Positions 5,177-6,350 of a DNA stretch of 6,350 bases are shown piece after piece. The position numbers were made by a program, and so were the translations under genes. This DNA comes from Spirochaetales bacterium (lineage in GTDB: Bacteria > Spirochaetota > Spirochaetia > DTKZ01). The DNA lies in contig JAGODW010000092.1 of assembly GCA_017998025.1 (NCBI GenBank), positions 1 through 6,350 on the forward strand. The letters are read 5' to 3'. Each line of letters starts with the position of its first letter. The stretch's first letter is position 1. The notes beneath the pieces were generated by a model, which did no database searches, had not been told where the DNA came from, and saw nothing but the letters and a program-made list of their open reading frames with translations.

Positions 5177-6350
5177 CTACTTCTCTCTACGTTTTCCCCG
5201 GAAGATGGAATAAACCACCCCCCCTATCAGGATTATTCCGGCACTGGTAAGGCAAAGAACTGCGAACCAATCACCCCATTTAGTATACAGGGTTTGTTTG
5301 TTTGTGTAAACTGGAACCTTGCCAATCAAGTATCCCTCTGTGTAAGGCTCCAGCATCTGTAGAATAGCGCCGTTGGGATCGATCACACAGGTGATTCCCC
5401 CATTGGAACAGCGAACCACAGAACGCCTGTTTTCTATAGCTCGAAAGACAGCCTTACTCATATGCTGCATGGCAGCTGCAACATGACCCGACCAGGAGTC
5501 GTTCGTCATGTTCACAATTACCTCTGCTCCCCGCAGGACAAACTCCCGGCTGATATAGCCGAATGAGTCCTCAAAACAAATTGGAGTTGCGAATGCTACT
5601 CCCGCAGCGCGGAAGATCGTATATTCGCTCCCTGGCTCCCAAAAATGGGTGTCTGCTTCTTTTAACTTTTGATAGAACCAGGGAAATATCCGTTCATACG
5701 GAAAGTGCTCTGTAAACGGAACCAGGTGGGTTTTTCGGTATATTGCTTGAATTTCTCCCTTATCAAACAAAATAGAGGCGTTATAGTCCACCCTCCGGAG
5801 ATTCCCATACCTATCTTTCTCCAATCTACCATCGTCATTCCCAATTACAAAGGGTACCGATTGACGGGATAGATACCGCTTTAACTCTTGAACCAGATCA
5901 AAAACTTCTGGATCCTCCCGGTATCGGGTATGCCAATCAATTCCGGGAACAAACGCTGTTTCAGACCAGACTACCAGTTCTGGATTCTCCTGAAGAGCCT
6001 GATCTGTTAAATGAATCAGCCGATCGAGGTTCATCCGATACGCTCGGACTCCCCCTTTCCAGGGATCAATATTATGCTGAATCAACGCTATATTCCATTC
6101 TTTTGCCTGTGAATAATCCACCCGGGATACCATTCCATACAGAAGTGTTCCTAAAAAAAGAACTCCATACCCAATAACCTCAACAGAATGGGATCGTATA
6201 AATTTCCCTATATTCCCTTCCTTCCAGGCTGCAGCAAGAAAAGCTGAGGGGAAAACCACCAGCAGCGATACGCCCCATACCCCGGTGAGAGAGGCAATTT
6301 GAATAAAAGGAAGGAATAAATACTGAGAATATCCCATAATACCGTAGGAA
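5177..6350 (-). CDS. lnt: Apolipoprotein N-acyltransferase (Lnt), second copy, N-terminus cut by window edge
   Basis: This is a second Lnt, the inner-membrane enzyme that N-acylates lipoproteins. The frame stays open to the window edge (390 residues). The ATG at 6337 lies in the conserved GYSQ stretch, so it is internal and some N-terminal membrane helices are missing. Counting from that Met, helices at about 10-36 and 52-72 precede a periplasmic nitrilase-like domain with Glu126 (VVWSET), Lys202 (YRKTHLVPF) and Cys254 (PICFEDSF). The PFTE Glu and NDSW Trp are also kept. Lys-to-Cys spacing (52) equals E. coli Lnt; Glu-to-Lys (76) is longer by 8. A final helix (357-378) and a basic tail (FRGKRREK) end the protein. 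It looks fully active. It is clearly similar to lnt1 at the left edge but diverged, so this is an old duplication. It heads the visible - strand row, 10 nt before the response regulator; its promoter is outside the window. Confidence 0.95.
   Translation of the reverse strand, partial: SYGIMGYSQYLFLPFIQIASLTGVWGVSLLVVFPSAFLAAAWKEGNIGKFIRSHSVEVIGYGVLFLGTLLYGMVSRVDYSQAKEWNIALIQHNIDPWKGGVRAYRMNLDRLIHLTDQALQENPELVVWSETAFVPGIDWHTRYREDPEVFDLVQELKRYLSRQSVPFVIGNDDGRLEKDRYGNLRRVDYNASILFDKGEIQAIYRKTHLVPFTEHFPYERIFPWFYQKLKEADTHFWEPGSEYTIFRAAGVAFATPICFEDSFGYISREFVLRGAEVIVNMTNDSWSGHVAAAMQHMSKAVFRAIENRRSVVRCSNGGITCVIDPNGAILQMLEPYTEGYLIGKVPVYTNKQTLYTKWGDWFAVLCLTSAGIILIGGVVYSIFRGKRREK

Noticed and set aside
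5099..5362. + strand open frame across the lnt2/regulator junction, and similar ones at 4586-4771 and 5669-5872
   Set aside because: They lie opposite well-supported genes, and their composition is unlike their neighbours.
1..6350. Mobile element, CRISPR array, tRNA, toxin-antitoxin or defence genes
   Set aside because: I found no direct-repeat arrays, terminal inverted repeats, cloverleaf sequences or typical protein motifs on either strand.

Overview
The window reads as chromosome of a diderm bacterium with a lipoprotein-rich envelope. The best guess is a spirochaete (Treponema/Spirochaeta-like). This is inferred from gene content: two apolipoprotein N-acyltransferase genes, a bactofilin, a rho gene with a long N-terminal extension followed by rpmE, and a small TPR protein with a tail familiar from class III nucleotide cyclases. 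It is not proven by any marker gene. No mobile element, CRISPR array, tRNA or rRNA is visible, and coding density is very high.

Layout. At the left edge the 3' part of one lnt gene (lnt1, 2-868) runs on the + strand. Everything else runs on the - strand, read from right to left: the 3' part of a second lnt (lnt2, 6350-5177), a response regulator without a DNA-binding output domain (5166-4420), a 73-aa TPR protein starting at TTG (4423-4202), a bactofilin (4169-3756), a CinA/PncC-type protein (3763-3023), rho (2916-1078) and rpmE for ribosomal protein L31 (1061-858). From lnt2 to cinA the genes are 10 nt apart, overlap by 4 nt, are 32 nt apart and overlap by 8 nt, so they look like one operon. 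The only larger gap, about 106 nt, lies before rho. A near-consensus sigma70 promoter (TTGACA, 17 nt, TATATT) sits inside the last codons of cinA and should drive rho-rpmE separately. rpmE and lnt1 converge and overlap by 11 bp, with no visible intrinsic terminator.

How the genes may work together. Lnt adds the third acyl chain to lipoproteins in the inner membrane. The response regulator, TPR and bactofilin genes look like a small signalling and cytoskeleton module attached to it. CinA/PncC (pyridine nucleotide salvage), Rho (transcription termination) and L31 are housekeeping genes.

I see no classical defence or mobile system. The most unusual part is the response regulator/TPR pair. The regulator carries a segment resembling a histidine-kinase dimerisation helix whose phospho-acceptor histidine position is occupied by Gln. 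The TPR protein looks like the detached C-terminal tail of a REC-cyclase-TPR protein. Intact catalytic triads in both Lnt paralogues, the Rho extension and the separate rho promoter and leader are also worth checking.
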